The notes: generated from the letters alone by a model not told the origin. A stretch of 64,000 nt of DNA from Lysobacter sp. (GCA_011526085.1 WYBC01000041.1:62001-126000); one strand, 5' to 3'; counted from the first letter of the stretch, positions 10,034-23,567 are shown. Numbers and translations: made by a program.

Positions 10034-13000
10034 TCACTTCACCTCGAACTCGCCCACGAACACCGTCTCGCTGCGGCCGTTCAGACGCAGGGTCACGGAT
10101 TCCTGTTTGTGGCGCTTCGTGCCCCAGCCCGTGCTGAAGCCGAGGTTGAGCGTGGTCGCGCCGGTGACGATCTGCTGGCGGTCGCCGAAGAAGTTGGCTT
10201 CGACCTTGTATTTGCCCGGCTTGGCGTTCTTCAGCACGAATTCCTCGGGGCCATAGCCGCCGGTGAAATCGTCGCTGATCAGCCCGCCCTGGTAGGTGTT
10301 CCGGTTGCCGTAGTAGCAGCGTTCGCCGTTCGGATCGGTCACCCACAGGTCCATGTCGCTGTTGTCGCTGTCCCAGGACAGCACCACGCGCAGGTCCAGC
10401 GGCATGTTCTTCAGCAACCGGCGGTCGACGAACGCGGTGTCGAGCGGCGTCGGGCTGGTGGCGATGATCGCGTTCATCTCGTTCAGCGCGACCAGTTCGA
10501 CTTCGGAGAAGCGCGCATCCCACGGCCGCGCGGCGACTTCGTACAGACGTTCGATGCCTTCCTGGCGCTGCCCGGACGCGGCGAGCGCCAGGCCGAGATC
10601 GCGATGGCTCTGCGGCTCCTCGTCGGCAAGACGCAGCACCTCGCGGAACACGTCGACCGCGCGTGCGAAGTCCTGCGCCTGCATCAGCCGGTAGCCGAGC
10701 ACCCGCAGCACGTGGCGGTTTTCCAGATCGAGTTCGGCCAGGTTCGACAGCACCCGCAGGGCTTCGGCGCGGCGGCCCTTCTTCAGCAGCAGATCGGCCA
10801 CGTCGAGATAGAACGCGGTGCTGTCGGCATGGCTGTCGCGCTCGTCGAGATAGACGGCGTACAGATCCTCGGCCTTCGCATCGCGCAGTCGGCGGGCGTA
10901 CGGCGAATCCGGGGCCCAGGCCTGCAACTGGATCGACACGCCCGCACCCACGGCACCGTCGTCGCCCGCGGATTCCGCGGCGGCGTCGGCACGGCTGCGA
11001 AGCAGCGCACGCGCGGGCGCGGCGCGGGCGGCTTCCTCGCGCTCCGCGCTGCGCGCAAGGGCGTCCGCGGCGACCGCTTCCTGCGCCATGGCCATGTCCG
11101 CGACCGGCGCCGGCGGTGGCGGCGGTGGCGCACCGGCCGGCGCCATCGCGCTGGCGACCGCGCCGGCCTTCGGCGCTTCCGGTTTCGGCGGCGCGCCCTT
11201 CGGGAAATCGCGCTTCCACCATTCGATGCGCTCGGCGAAACGCAGCGCCACTTCTTCCAGGCGCTGGCTGCGCGACTGCGCCTTCTCGGCCTGTTGCGTC
11301 CGCCGCAGCGCATCGACTTCCGCACGCAGCGCGGCCGGCGCGGGAATGTCGTAACGCACGTAGTCGGCGGCGGCTTCGAGCACCAGCAGCGACGTGCCCG
11401 GCGTGACCAGGCCGAAGCGCTGGCCGAGGCGCGTGATCGCACCGCGATGCCGCTCCGGCTCGGACGCACGCGCGGCCACCTGCCAGCTCGCCCACAGCGT
11501 CGCGACCTGCGCGCTCTCAGGCGCATCCGCGGCCACCGGCAGTTCGACGGTGCGCGCCCTGCCGCCTTCCTGCAGGCGCACGCGGACGGTGGCGGTGGAT
11601 TCGGTCAGGCGACCGGCGACGCGCAGCAGACCGCCGTCGACTTCCCAGGCCTGCGGCTGCAGGTCTTCGATGCCCTCGCCTTCAAGACCGACGATGCGGG
11701 TGCTATCGCGCAGCAGCGCCGCGGTCGCGGCATCGAGGCCATCGCGGCCCTGCCATTGCACCAGCCGGCCGCCGCGCGCCGTCGCCAGCGCGGACAGGCG
11801 CGTGGCGTCGGCCTCGGCACCGGCCGAGCTCAACGCATACAGCGCCTGGCCTTCGCGCAGCGCCGGGAACGCGGCGCTGCCGTAATTGCGCAGGCCATCG
11901 CTCACCAGCAGGTATTCGCCGATGCCCGGCTGCGGCGTCCAGTCGGCCAGATCGCTGGCGCCATCGTAGATCGTGGTCTCCAGCGCCTTGCGCAGCGCGC
12001 TCCAGTCGCCGCCGCGGATCTCGAAGCGACCGCCATCCTCGCCCACGTCGCGCAGCAAGCGCAGCGTCGCGCTGCCGTCGCCCATCGCCTTGAAATAGCG
12101 GTCGAGCAGCGCGAACTCGCTCTGCCGGTCGCGCTTGCGCGCCGATCCGGACGCGTCCCACAGCAGACCGACCGACGACGGCAGCGTGCGCTGGCGCGCC
12201 TCACCGACTGCCAGCGGCAGGTCCACGAGCGCGAACCGGTCGCCGTCGTAGGACTGCACATAGGCCTGCGCGGACGTGGCTGCGGGCAGGCGCAGGCCCA
12301 ACGGCTTCAGCCGATGCGTCGCCGGCGAGGACGGCAGCGTTTCGCGCAGGGATTCGTAGCGGGCGGCATAGCCGCCGCGCACGCGGTCGAAATCCAGCGC
12401 CGCGAAGCCGCCCAGTTGCGTCGGCGCCGCGCTCAGGCCGCGGGCGCGGACCGACAGCGCGAGGCGATCGGCGGTGGACAGCAGTTGCACCGGCACGTCC
12501 AGCCGCCACGCACCGTTCTCGCGGCGCAGCGCTTCATCGATCACCAGCCGCACCTGGCGGGTGCCGCGGGCGGGAATCGGGTAGACGCGGAGACGGAAAT
12601 GATTGCCTGCGGTCTGTTCCAGCAGGCCGGGATCGACGTTGCGGCGCTCGATGCTCTCGAACACCTGCTGCGCCTTCTGTTTCGGCACCGGCACCGCATC
12701 GCGCAGTTCGCCGCCGACATCCAGCGCGAACGCGCTGACCTGCTGGCCCGGCTGCAGCGGGAATTCCAGGGTGCCTTCCAGCAGGCGGTCGTTCGGGTTG
12801 TAGAGGGTCAGCAGCAGCGTGCTGCGCGACAGCCCACCGTTCGTCTCGACTTCGAGCGAGGCCGAGCGCAGGCCGATCGGGACGGCGGCGCCTGGCGACA
12901 CGATCAGCGGTGGCGCGATCAGCGCGGGTTCGGGCTGCGGGCGGTCGATGGATCGCGGCGCGCGCTGCGCGACGGCGGCGTGGCCGAGCATCAGGCCGGC

Positions 13001-13042
13001 GGCGAGCGTCAGGAGGATGGAACCAGTGAAGCTGCGTGACAT
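10034..13042 (-). CDS. Exported VIT / vWA / TPR / DUF2135 protein
   Basis: A 1002-residue protein with a Sec signal peptide (SFTGSILLTLAAGLMLGHAAVA, cleavage after AVA). A VIT (vault inter-alpha-trypsin) domain covers about 40-170 with the FEFPLQPGQQVSAFAL-type strand pattern. A von Willebrand factor A-like region follows (about 290-440) with a MIDAS-type DASGS. A Pro/Ala-rich linker near 620-690 precedes TPR-like helices around 740-850, and the C-terminus is a DUF2135 domain (DMDLWVTDPNGERCYYGN). Proteins of this kind are periplasmic or outer-envelope; their role is not established. It probably shares a transcript with the small gene downstream. Confidence 0.85.
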   Translation of the reverse strand: MSRSFTGSILLTLAAGLMLGHAAVAQRAPRSIDRPQPEPALIAPPLIVSPGAAVPIGLRSASLEVETNGGLSRSTLLLTLYNPNDRLLEGTLEFPLQPGQQVSAFALDVGGELRDAVPVPKQKAQQVFESIERRNVDPGLLEQTAGNHFRLRVYPIPARGTRQVRLVIDEALRRENGAWRLDVPVQLLSTADRLALSVRARGLSAAPTQLGGFAALDFDRVRGGYAARYESLRETLPSSPATHRLKPLGLRLPAATSAQAYVQSYDGDRFALVDLPLAVGEARQRTLPSSVGLLWDASGSARKRDRQSEFALLDRYFKAMGDGSATLRLLRDVGEDGGRFEIRGGDWSALRKALETTIYDGASDLADWTPQPGIGEYLLVSDGLRNYGSAAFPALREGQALYALSSAGAEADATRLSALATARGGRLVQWQGRDGLDAATAALLRDSTRIVGLEGEGIEDLQPQAWEVDGGLLRVAGRLTESTATVRVRLQEGGRARTVELPVAADAPESAQVATLWASWQVAARASEPERHRGAITRLGQRFGLVTPGTSLLVLEAAADYVRYDIPAPAALRAEVDALRRTQQAEKAQSRSQRLEEVALRFAERIEWWKRDFPKGAPPKPEAPKAGAVASAMAPAGAPPPPPPAPVADMAMAQEAVAADALARSAEREEAARAAPARALLRSRADAAAESAGDDGAVGAGVSIQLQAWAPDSPYARRLRDAKAEDLYAVYLDERDSHADSTAFYLDVADLLLKKGRRAEALRVLSNLAELDLENRHVLRVLGYRLMQAQDFARAVDVFREVLRLADEEPQSHRDLGLALAASGQRQEGIERLYEVAARPWDARFSEVELVALNEMNAIIATSPTPLDTAFVDRRLLKNMPLDLRVVLSWDSDNSDMDLWVTDPNGERCYYGNRNTYQGGLISDDFTGGYGPEEFVLKNAKPGKYKVEANFFGDRQQIVTGATTLNLGFSTGWGTKRHKQESVTLRLNGRSETVFVGEFEVK

Positions 13043-13138
13043 GGCGGTGCCCCTGGAGAGGATGTCTTCTCAACGCACCGTGCGGACGAACGGGGTCGAG
13101 ACTCGCGACATGCTAACCGCCCTCGCGACGTTCCGGAC

Positions 13139-14896
13139 TCAGCCGGCCACGGATTCCCGATGCACCACCACCAGTTGCACGGCGTCGCCGCCGCGCCAAT
13201 CGTCGGGCTGCAGCCGGTAGGCGATGCGCGCGCGCCGCGGCGGCGGCTCGCCGTTCCAGCCGCCGAAATGGATCGCCGGAATGCGTCGCGTGCCGCCCGG
13301 CCACGCGAGTTCGAGCTTGAGATGCTGTTCGCCCACCGGCTTCCAGCTCACGATCTCGAACTCATCGTCGAACACCGGCTCGGGAAAGCCCTGTCCCCAC
13401 GGCCCGCCATCGCGGAGCGCCAGCGCGGTGGCGATGGCGCACTCGCCGGGCGCGATCGCGCCGTCGCTGAGAATCACGTCCTGCAGCAGCTCGGGCGACA
13501 GCAGCTCCGCCGCGCACTGCTCGAACGCGGCCTGGAAGCGCGGCAGCGCGGTCAGACGCAGACTGAGGCCCGCGGCCATCGCATGGCCGCCGAATTTCTC
13601 GATCAGCCCGGGATGGCGCGCATCCACCATCGCCAGCGCGTCGCGGATGTGGAACCCGGCGATCGAACGCGCGGAACCGCGCAGCAGGTCGCTGCCGGCA
13701 TCGCTGGGCGCGAACGCGATCGCCGGGCGATGCACGCGCTCCTTGATCTTCGAGGCGACCAGCCCGACCACGCCGGGGTGCCAGTCTTCGCGATACAGGC
13801 AGATCGTGGCGCGTCCGCCCTCGATCTCGAACGACAGCGCCGCGATCGCATCCTCGGCGTCACCGACCATCTGCTGCTGCACGCCGCGCCGCTCGGCGTT
13901 GATGCCGTCGAGAATCTCCGCCAGTTCGCGCGCGCGGCGCGGGTCGTCGCAGAGCAGGCATTCGATGCCCAGCGCCATGTCTTCCAGCCGGCCGGCGGCA
14001 TTGATGCGCGGCGCCAGCGCGAAGCCGATGTCGGCGGCGGTCAACGCGGCGCATTGACGGCGCGACACGTCGATCAGCGCGTGGAGTCCCGCGCAGCCGC
14101 GACCCGCGCGCAGGCGGCGCAGGCCGGCCGCGACCAGGGTGCGATTGTTGGCGTCGAGCGCGACGAGATCGGCGACGGTGCCGACCGCGACCAGATCCAG
14201 CAGCACCGACAGGTCCGGCGGTTCACCCGGAAAACATCCCGCATCGCGCAATCGTCTGCGCAAGGCCAGCAGCACGTAGAACATCACGCCGACGCCGGCC
14301 AACGCCTTCGACGGGAAATCGTCGCCGGGCAGATTCGGATCGACGATGACATCGGCCTGCGGCAGATGCTCGCCGGGCAGATGGTGATCGGTGACCAGCA
14401 CCTGCCAGCCGCGCGCCTTCGCGGCGGCGACCCCGGCCAGACAGGCGATGCCGTGATCGACCGTCACCAGGAGATGGGGCGCGAGCGCGGCGAGATCGTC
14501 GACCAGGCCCGGCGACAGCCCGTAGCCGTGCACGATCCGGTTCGGCACCGCGTAGGACACGTGTTTGGCGCCGAGCATGTGCAGGCCGCGCACCGCGACC
14601 GCGCAGGCGGTGGCGCCGTCGCAGTCGAAATCGCCGACGACGACGATGTGCCGACCCGCGGCCATCGCCTGTTGCAGCAGCGCGGCGGCCGCATCGACCG
14701 CGCCGAGCCCGTCGGGCGGCAACAGCCGGTTGAGGCGCGGCTGCGCCAGCGCATGGGTCGCAGCACCGCGCGCGGCGTAGATGCGGCGCAGCAGCGGTGG
14801 CACCTCCGCCGGCCAATCGCCGTCGGAGGCCTGCACGTCCGCATCGGGCATGCGTGCATCGGCGCCGGCGTCGCGACGCCGTATGGAACGGCTCAT
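13139..14896 (-). CDS. recJ: Single-stranded-DNA-specific exonuclease RecJ
   Basis: A 5'-3' single-strand exonuclease of the DHH family acting in RecF-pathway recombination, mismatch repair and base-excision repair. With the start used here it has 585 residues (E. coli 577). Motif I is VVVGDFDCDGATAC near residue 89, the DHH motif is VTDHHLPGE, and the DHHA1 domain carries GGHAMAAGLSL; a C-terminal OB-type domain follows. The ATG overlaps the stop of the upstream gene as ATGA; an open frame continues upstream but in antisense-like sequence. A later in-frame ATG 15 codons downstream is possible. Confidence 0.95.
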   Translation of the reverse strand: MSRSIRRRDAGADARMPDADVQASDGDWPAEVPPLLRRIYAARGAATHALAQPRLNRLLPPDGLGAVDAAAALLQQAMAAGRHIVVVGDFDCDGATACAVAVRGLHMLGAKHVSYAVPNRIVHGYGLSPGLVDDLAALAPHLLVTVDHGIACLAGVAAAKARGWQVLVTDHHLPGEHLPQADVIVDPNLPGDDFPSKALAGVGVMFYVLLALRRRLRDAGCFPGEPPDLSVLLDLVAVGTVADLVALDANNRTLVAAGLRRLRAGRGCAGLHALIDVSRRQCAALTAADIGFALAPRINAAGRLEDMALGIECLLCDDPRRARELAEILDGINAERRGVQQQMVGDAEDAIAALSFEIEGGRATICLYREDWHPGVVGLVASKIKERVHRPAIAFAPSDAGSDLLRGSARSIAGFHIRDALAMVDARHPGLIEKFGGHAMAAGLSLRLTALPRFQAAFEQCAAELLSPELLQDVILSDGAIAPGECAIATALALRDGGPWGQGFPEPVFDDEFEIVSWKPVGEQHLKLELAWPGGTRRIPAIHFGGWNGEPPPRRARIAYRLQPDDWRGGDAVQLVVVHRESVAG

Positions 14897-15852
14897 GCGC
14901 CCTGTTCCGATGGCGGCTGTGGTGGCACCCAAGCGCCGCGCCAGAAGCGCCAGCGCTGACCGCGCGCGAGCCGCAGGCGCATGCCGTCGGCCGCATCGAT
15001 ATCGAGCGTGCTCAACGTACCGTCCGACAGTGCGCGCAGCGCCGGCATCAGCCAGTCGCGTTGCAGTGCGGCGAGATCGCGCGTCCGTCGCAGGTCGTAC
15101 AACGCGGCGTCGGATCGGATGTCGAACGCCGACGGCAAGCGCGTGGCCGCGCCACCGGCGACGGTCGCGAGCGCGCGGACGAGATCGTCGTCGCTGGCGG
15201 CGGAGGACACCGCGCTCGACACCGCATCCGGCAGCACACCGCCGCCCCACACCCAGAGCGCGTTGATCGGCACGAGACCGCGTTCGGCGCGGCGCGCGTT
15301 CCACGGATGGTTGTGCAGGACGATCTGCACCTCGTTGAGCAGCGTGCGCCAGCGCCGGCCTTCCGGACCCTCCGGCTGGTGCTCGAACAGATCCTCGCCG
15401 AGCGCCTCGTCGGGCGCGCTGAACGCCGGCAGTTTCGCTTCGCGCGGCAGGCGCAGGTACCAGCGTGCGGGCACCGGCGCATCGAGCGCGAAACCGCTGT
15501 CGCCGAACACCGGCTTCAGCGCCGGCAGCAGCGAATCGACATCGTCCTGCGACAGCGACAGCCGTTCGCCGAGACCGAGCAGGCGCGCGCCGTTGATGTC
15601 GGGCCGGACGTGCGCGGGGTCGGCGCGCAGCCAGGCCGCGCCCGCGGCGTCGCCGGCATCGGCCTGGCGGGTCAGCGCCGCCGGCGCCCAGTGCGCGGGC
15701 AGCGTGGAAAAATGGCGCCGCAGTTGCGCTTCACCGCCCATCGCGCCCGCGTCGGCGCGATCCGCACGGCCGAACGCTTTCGCGACCTCGGCCGTCAAGG
15801 ACTGCCGGCCGAACGTCGACCAGGCCGGCAACAGGAACAGCGCGCGCGACAC
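14893..15852 (-). CDS. Conserved xanthomonad protein between greA and recJ
   Basis: A 319-residue soluble protein, overlapping recJ by four bases (ATGA) and starting 15 bases after the greA stop, so co-transcribed with both. It begins MSRALFLLPAWSTFG and contains a conserved-looking block around NEVQIVLHNHPWNARRAERGL and NALWVWGGGVLP. From memory, relatives at this locus in xanthomonads are sometimes labelled phosphoglycerate mutase, but I see no reliable catalytic motif to support an enzymatic call. Function left open. Confidence 0.75.
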   Translation of the reverse strand: MSRALFLLPAWSTFGRQSLTAEVAKAFGRADRADAGAMGGEAQLRRHFSTLPAHWAPAALTRQADAGDAAGAAWLRADPAHVRPDINGARLLGLGERLSLSQDDVDSLLPALKPVFGDSGFALDAPVPARWYLRLPREAKLPAFSAPDEALGEDLFEHQPEGPEGRRWRTLLNEVQIVLHNHPWNARRAERGLVPINALWVWGGGVLPDAVSSAVSSAASDDDLVRALATVAGGAATRLPSAFDIRSDAALYDLRRTRDLAALQRDWLMPALRALSDGTLSTLDIDAADGMRLRLARGQRWRFWRGAWVPPQPPSEQGA

Positions 15853-15867
15853 CGCGACGGACTCCGG

Positions 15868-16340
15868 TCAGCCTTCGTACGCGACCTTCATCAATTCGTA
15901 TTCGCGCTTGCCGGCGGGCGCGTCGATCTCGACCACGTCGCCTTCGTGCTTGCCGATGAGCGCGCGCGCCAGCGGCGAGGAAATCGCGATCAGGCCCTGC
16001 TTGATGTCGGCCTCGAGGTCGCCCACGATCTGGTAGCGCTTCTCTTCGTCGCTCTCGACATCGGCCAGGGTCACGTTCGCGCCGAACACCACCCGCGAAC
16101 CGGCGTTCAGCGTGGACACGTCGATGACCTGCGCGTGCGACAGCTCGGCTTCGAGCTGCTTGATCCGGCCCTCGATGAAGCCCTGCTGCTCGCGCGCGGC
16201 GTGGTATTCGGCGTTTTCCTTGAGGTCGCCATGGGCGCGGGCCTCGGCGATGGCGTTGATCACCGCCGGCCGCTGCACGCTCTTGAGCTGTTCCAGTTCG
16301 GCGCGCAGGCGCTGGGCGCCTTTCATGGTCAGGGGAGCTC

Positions 16341-16344
<4 letters not shown>
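15868..16344 (-). CDS. greA: Transcription elongation factor GreA
   Basis: A 158-residue factor that enters the RNA polymerase secondary channel and stimulates cleavage of backtracked RNA. The N-terminal coiled coil is clear (about residues 10-75, including [22 protein letters not shown] with the acidic D and E at the tip), followed by the C-terminal FKBP-like domain. The start [10 protein letters not shown] aligns with the E. coli N-terminus and overlaps the carB stop as ATGA, so translation is coupled to carB. A longer frame to 16380 exists but lies inside carB. Confidence 0.96.
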
Positions 16345-19598
<3,254 letters not shown>

Positions 19599-19670
19599 GT
19601 CTTCACTCGAATGGAAAAAATGGGATGGGCGATGGTGCGGGCGGGGAAACGCGGATGCGGCGCGCGCAGG

Positions 19671-20372
19671 TCATTCCCGGAACAGCACCGACGTCGGCAC
19701 CTGACACGTCGCCATCGCGCCCAGCATGATCTGCATCGTGATCGTCGAACCGAGCTGCTCGCCGGCGGATTTGTTCTCCTCGGCCGATTTCCGGGTGTCG
19801 AGCGCGTCGCCCAGACCCGACATCTTGCGCAGTTCGGCGTAGTTCGGATCGCTGAAGAAGCTCATGAACGCCATCATCTGCTCGGGGGTCGCATCCTTGA
19901 GCGCCTCCTCCGGGGTCGCTGGCGCACCGCTGCGTTCGGCTTCGGCGCCGGCCAAGACCAGCTTGCCGAACAACTCGGCCGCGCCCTGCGACAACAATTC
20001 GGCCTCGGCCTCGGCGCGCTTCGGATTCGCGGCGACGTAAGCCGCCACGCGCGTCCGCTTGTAGCGGCGATAGCCGTCCATCGACAGTTCGCCGCGCAGG
20101 CAGTCGAGCTGTTTCGGCGTGACGGCATCCGGATTCTGCTGCATCGGCCACTTCGGATCGTCCTTGGCCAGCATCTCGAAGATGGTACCGAAAGGAAACA
20201 TCCGCACCTGCAGATCGGTCATGCGCGAGACGAGTGCGTCGTCGGCGCCGGGTTCGGTGCCGGGTTCGACAGCACGTGCGGCATGCGCGGACAGGACGAA
20301 CGCCGAACCCAGCAGCATGCCGAACAGCCGGAGGGCGCGACGAGGCCGGAAAGAGCGGAAAGACTGGGACAT
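19671..20372 (-). CDS. Exported hypothetical protein in the carA-carB interval
   Basis: A 233-residue protein with an N-terminal signal sequence (RRALRLFGMLLGSAFVLSAHA, cleavage near AHA-ARA). The mature part is helical and acidic, with repeated short helices (TPEEALKDATPEQMMAFMSFF; GLGDALDTRKSAEENKSAG) and a C-terminal hydrophobic helix. I do not recognise the family. It lies 56 bases after the 149-residue gene and 72 bases before carB, all on one strand. The start MSQSF is chosen because it places the signal peptide at the N-terminus. Confidence 0.6.
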   Translation of the reverse strand: MSQSFRSFRPRRALRLFGMLLGSAFVLSAHAARAVEPGTEPGADDALVSRMTDLQVRMFPFGTIFEMLAKDDPKWPMQQNPDAVTPKQLDCLRGELSMDGYRRYKRTRVAAYVAANPKRAEAEAELLSQGAAELFGKLVLAGAEAERSGAPATPEEALKDATPEQMMAFMSFFSDPNYAELRKMSGLGDALDTRKSAEENKSAGEQLGSTITMQIMLGAMATCQVPTSVLFRE

Positions 20373-20428
20373 GGCGTGCACTCGAGTAGGGAAGAAAGGT
20401 GGATCGACGACCGCCGGCATGCGGCGCA

Positions 20429-20878
20429 TCAGTACAGGCGCTCCCGCCAGCGTTCCGGCGGCAACCAGGTGATCCTGTCGTCGTCTTCGACCATCGCCCC
20501 GCCCGCCTGCACGGCGGCGAACACGTCGGCCCGCATCTGTGTCCAACTGTCCGCCCGGGCGCCGATGCGCGCGCCGAGGCGGTTGTTGTGCGCATCCATC
20601 GCACGCGCGGCATCGCCGCGTCCGCCGTCCTCCATCACGGCCGTCACCCATTCCACCCAGCGCGGCGACCCGGTGTAGGCCACGGTCGCGCTGGCGAGAC
20701 TATGACGGTAGGCATCCTTGGGACCGTGGCGACCGCCCGGAAGATCGGAACGCAGGGTGGTCGCATAGACCGTGCCGAGCACGAACGCCGGATAGGCGCC
20801 CGCCAGTGCCGCCAGCGCGAGCCACCTGCGGAGACGTCGCAGGCGCCGCGTCCATCGTTCCGGTCCGGTTCCGCGCAT
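20429..20878 (-). CDS. Small membrane-anchored protein with HNN motif
   Basis: A 149-residue protein with a basic N-terminus and one membrane segment (WLALAALAGAYPAFVLGTVYA, about residues 19-39), then a soluble domain. It carries KDAYRHSLASATVAY and, later, AMDAHNNRLGARIGA; a histidine helix followed by an MDxHNNxxG block resembles the DUF6973-type arrangement, which I offer only as a tentative likeness. It overlaps the upstream gene by ATGA, so it belongs to the carA-carB transcript. Function unknown. Confidence 0.65.
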   Translation of the reverse strand: MRGTGPERWTRRLRRLRRWLALAALAGAYPAFVLGTVYATTLRSDLPGGRHGPKDAYRHSLASATVAYTGSPRWVEWVTAVMEDGGRGDAARAMDAHNNRLGARIGARADSWTQMRADVFAAVQAGGAMVEDDDRITWLPPERWRERLY

Positions 20879-21510
20879 CAGCCTTTCGGAAGATCGATGC
20901 CGCAGCGCGTCCGTGCTTCCTGCTCGAACTGTTCGAACATCTCCGCCGGCGGCTGCATGTCCGGAAACGGTTTGTTCATCACGGCCGCCGCGGGCGTCAT
21001 CATGAACTGCGCCATCTGCATCTGTTCCTGCTCGCCGATGTCTGCGAAGAACGCAGCCGGATCCGGCGCCGCCTGATCCTTGATCTTGGCCTCGACGCCG
21101 GCGCGCACGAAGGCGAACAGCTTCCTGCCGGCATCGGTCTCGACGAACTCGGCCCAGGCCAGGAAAATCTCGCGTTCGCCGAGCAGTTCGCGGAAGCTCG
21201 TCCGCAGCATCGACCGCATCGGCGGGCGCAGGACCTCGATCATGCACTCCTGCTGCTGCGCGCTCAGCGCCCGCATCTCCGGCACTTTCGCCAGTTCCGT
21301 GCGGAGGATGGCCGGGATCGCATCGCCGAGTCCCATCCAACCCACGAACCGGTCGACATCGGCATCGGTCGGCGGCGCCGCGGGCGCCGGCGCTTCGACC
21401 GCGACGGATTCTCCCGACGCGACATCGGCCGCGTTCGCGGAAACGGGCGCCGACAGGGCGAACGCGATCGCACTGCCGAAGGCCAGACGGACCAGCAGCG
21501 AAAGACTCAT
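20878..21510 (-). CDS. Exported DUF2059-like protein downstream of carA
   Basis: A 210-residue protein with a signal peptide ([25 protein letters not shown]). The mature part, all helical, has features of DUF2059-like periplasmic proteins: a first half with [21 protein letters not shown] and a second half where [15 protein letters not shown] is followed by an [11 protein letters not shown] helix. It overlaps carA (ATGA at its start) and the next gene (ATGA at its end). Function unknown; its role in a carbamoyl-phosphate operon is not obvious. Confidence 0.65.
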   Translation of the reverse strand: MSLSLLVRLAFGSAIAFALSAPVSANAADVASGESVAVEAPAPAAPPTDADVDRFVGWMGLGDAIPAILRTELAKVPEMRALSAQQQECMIEVLRPPMRSMLRTSFRELLGEREIFLAWAEFVETDAGRKLFAFVRAGVEAKIKDQAAPDPAAFFADIGEQEQMQMAQFMMTPAAAVMNKPFPDMQPPAEMFEQFEQEARTRCGIDLPKG

Positions 21511-22646
21511 GCGGGGTTCTCCATCATCGCCACGAAACGATCGAACAGCGGCGAAACATCGTGCGGGCCGGGGCTGGCTTCCGGATGGCCCTGGAAACTG
21601 AATGCCGGCGCGTCGGTCAGGGCGATGCCCTGATTGCTGCCGTCGAACAGCGAGCGGTGGGTCACGCGCACGTTCGCCGGCAGCGTGGTTTCGTCGACCG
21701 CGAAGCCGTGGTTCTGCGAGGTGATCATCACCCGGCCGCTGTCGATATCGATCACCGGATGGTTCGCGCCGTGATGGCCGAATTTCATCTTCAGCGTCTG
21801 CGCGCCGGCGGCGAGCCCGAGGAGCTGATGGCCGAGGCAGATGCCGAAGGTCGGAATCTTCCGGGCGATGCATTCGCGGATCGCGGCGATGGCGTAGTCG
21901 CAGGGCGCCGGATCGCCGGGGCCGTTGGAGAGGAACACGCCGTCGGGCCGCATCGCCAGCACATCGGCGACCGGCGTCTGCGCCGGCACCACGGTCACGT
22001 CGCAATGCCGCTCCGCGAGCATGCGCAGGATGTTGCGCTTCACGCCGAAATCGTAGGCCACGACCCTGAACTTCGGCGTCGCGGACACGAACGTGTTGCG
22101 GTCGAGGTCGAGCTGGCCTTCGGTCCACGGATAGGCGGCATCGGTGGTGACCACCTTCGCCAGATCCATGCCCTTGAGGCCGGGGAATTTGCGCGCGGCT
22201 TCCAGCGCCCTGTCGACATCTGCGCGCAGATCGAGAGCCGCACCGGCCATCAGCGCGCCGTTCTGGGCGCCGCGATCGCGCAGCAGGCGCGTGAGCTTGC
22301 GGGTGTCGATCTCGGAAATCGCGACGATGCCGCGGGCCCTGAGCCATTCCGGCAGTGCGATCCGGCTGCGCCAGTTGCTGGGTCTGCGCGGCACGTTGCG
22401 CACGATCAGGCCGGATGCCCAGACCTTGCCGGCCTCGTCGTCGAGGTCGGTGCAGCCGGTGTTGCCGATGTGGGGATAGGTCAGGGTGACCAGCTGGCGG
22501 GCGTAGGACGGATCGGTCAGGACTTCCTGATATCCGGTGATCGCGGTGTTGAACACGACCTCGCCCACGGACAGGCCGGGCGCGCCTACGGATTCGCCCT
22601 CGAATACGGTGCCGTCTTCGAGGACAAGGATTGCGGTTTCGGTCAC
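21507..22646 (-). CDS. carA: Carbamoyl-phosphate synthase small subunit
   Basis: The glutaminase subunit (379 residues) that hydrolyses glutamine and passes ammonia to CarB. The class I glutamine amidotransferase domain carries the nucleophile in [13 protein letters not shown] and the [10 protein letters not shown] block with the catalytic His and Glu. The GTG start is chosen because it yields the family N-terminus [20 protein letters not shown] and has AAGGCG upstream; a longer open frame reaches 22859 inside dapB. A possible promoter lies at 22740-22745. Three small envelope-type genes lie between it and carB, the first overlapping its stop. Confidence 0.97.
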   Translation of the reverse strand: MTETAILVLEDGTVFEGESVGAPGLSVGEVVFNTAITGYQEVLTDPSYARQLVTLTYPHIGNTGCTDLDDEAGKVWASGLIVRNVPRRPSNWRSRIALPEWLRARGIVAISEIDTRKLTRLLRDRGAQNGALMAGAALDLRADVDRALEAARKFPGLKGMDLAKVVTTDAAYPWTEGQLDLDRNTFVSATPKFRVVAYDFGVKRNILRMLAERHCDVTVVPAQTPVADVLAMRPDGVFLSNGPGDPAPCDYAIAAIRECIARKIPTFGICLGHQLLGLAAGAQTLKMKFGHHGANHPVIDIDSGRVMITSQNHGFAVDETTLPANVRVTHRSLFDGSNQGIALTDAPAFSFQGHPEASPGPHDVSPLFDRFVAMMENPA

Positions 22647-22739
22647 GGAGTTCGCCTTTGCTTGGGCTGCTTCAGGTTGCACAAAGCCCCGGGCGCGGTC
22701 TGTAACCGGCCCGTGGCTTCTGGTGTGAGGCGAGACGGA

Positions 22740-22745
22740 ATTGTA
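22740..22745 (-). promoter_or_regulatory. Possible -10 element upstream of carA
   Basis: On the minus strand this reads TACAAT, five of six matches to the sigma-70 -10 consensus, and would give a 5' leader of about 87 bases before the carA GTG. The -35 region at the expected spacing is poor. Inference only. Confidence 0.3.
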
Positions 22746-22788
22746 CCGGCGAGCGGCGGCCTCCGCCAGCGGAATCTGCTGCGCTGCG

Positions 22789-23517
22789 TCAGACGTCGCC
22801 GAGCAGATCGCGCAGCCGGTAACTGCCCGCCGCCCGGCCCGGCAACACGGCGGCGGCATGCAGCGCGCCGCGGGCGAAGATGTCGCGACTGGTGGCGCGG
22901 TGGATCAGTTCGATCCGCTCGCCCGGCCCGGCGAACTGGACCAGATGCTCGCCGACGATGTCGCCGGCGCGCAGGCTGGCATAGCGCGGATCGGCGCCCC
23001 CGCGCTGTGCGGCCGCGCCCAGCGCCAGTGCGGTGCCCGACGGCGCATCGAGCTTTCGGGTGTGATGCGCCTCGACGATGTCGCAGTCCCAGGCCTTGAG
23101 CGCCGCCGCCGCGCGTTCCACCAGGTCGTCCAGTACGGCCACGCCGAGGCTGAAGTTCGCCGACCACAGCACCGGCACGATGCGGGACGCGGCCTGCAGC
23201 GCGCGCTGCTGCTGTGTGGCGAGGCCGGTGGTCCCGGAGACGAAGGCCGCGCCGCGCTGCGCGCACAGGGACAGGATGGCGTCGAACGCGGCCGGCAGGC
23301 TGAAATCCACGGCGACGTCGAAATCGGGCGCGTTCTCCAGATCCTTCACCGGATGGAAGGGCTGGCCGAGCAGGCCGGCGTCGGCCGTGGCCGGTGCCAC
23401 CGCCGAGACGACGCGCAGGTCGTCGCGTTCGGCGGCCAGCCGCAGCAGGGTCTGGCCCATGCGCCCGCTGGCGCCGTGGATGAGGAGACGGAGGGGGGCG
23501 TGCTGGGGCTCGGACAT
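22789..23517 (-). CDS. dapB: 4-hydroxy-tetrahydrodipicolinate reductase
   Basis: NAD(P)H-dependent reductase of the diaminopimelate/lysine pathway, 242 residues. The N-terminal Rossmann motif is [18 protein letters not shown]; the DapB signature with catalytic His and Lys is [16 protein letters not shown] (about residues 148-163). A SGTTGL motif is also present. It lies 50 bases downstream of the prephenate dehydrogenase gene and 142 bases upstream of carA. The C-terminal RDLLGDV end is slightly short compared with the usual 260-270 residues, a minor variation. Confidence 0.95.
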   Translation of the reverse strand: MSEPQHAPLRLLIHGASGRMGQTLLRLAAERDDLRVVSAVAPATADAGLLGQPFHPVKDLENAPDFDVAVDFSLPAAFDAILSLCAQRGAAFVSGTTGLATQQQRALQAASRIVPVLWSANFSLGVAVLDDLVERAAAALKAWDCDIVEAHHTRKLDAPSGTALALGAAAQRGGADPRYASLRAGDIVGEHLVQFAGPGERIELIHRATSRDIFARGALHAAAVLPGRAAGSYRLRDLLGDV

Positions 23518-23567
23518 GCGTTCAGCGTACCATCCGCGCCGCTCTGCCGAACGGCGCCGGCGACGCG

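Noticed and set aside
10109-13039. Long plus-strand frame opposite the VIT/vWA gene
   Set aside because: Antisense shadow: no recognisable motif, while the minus strand has a signal peptide and ordered domains.
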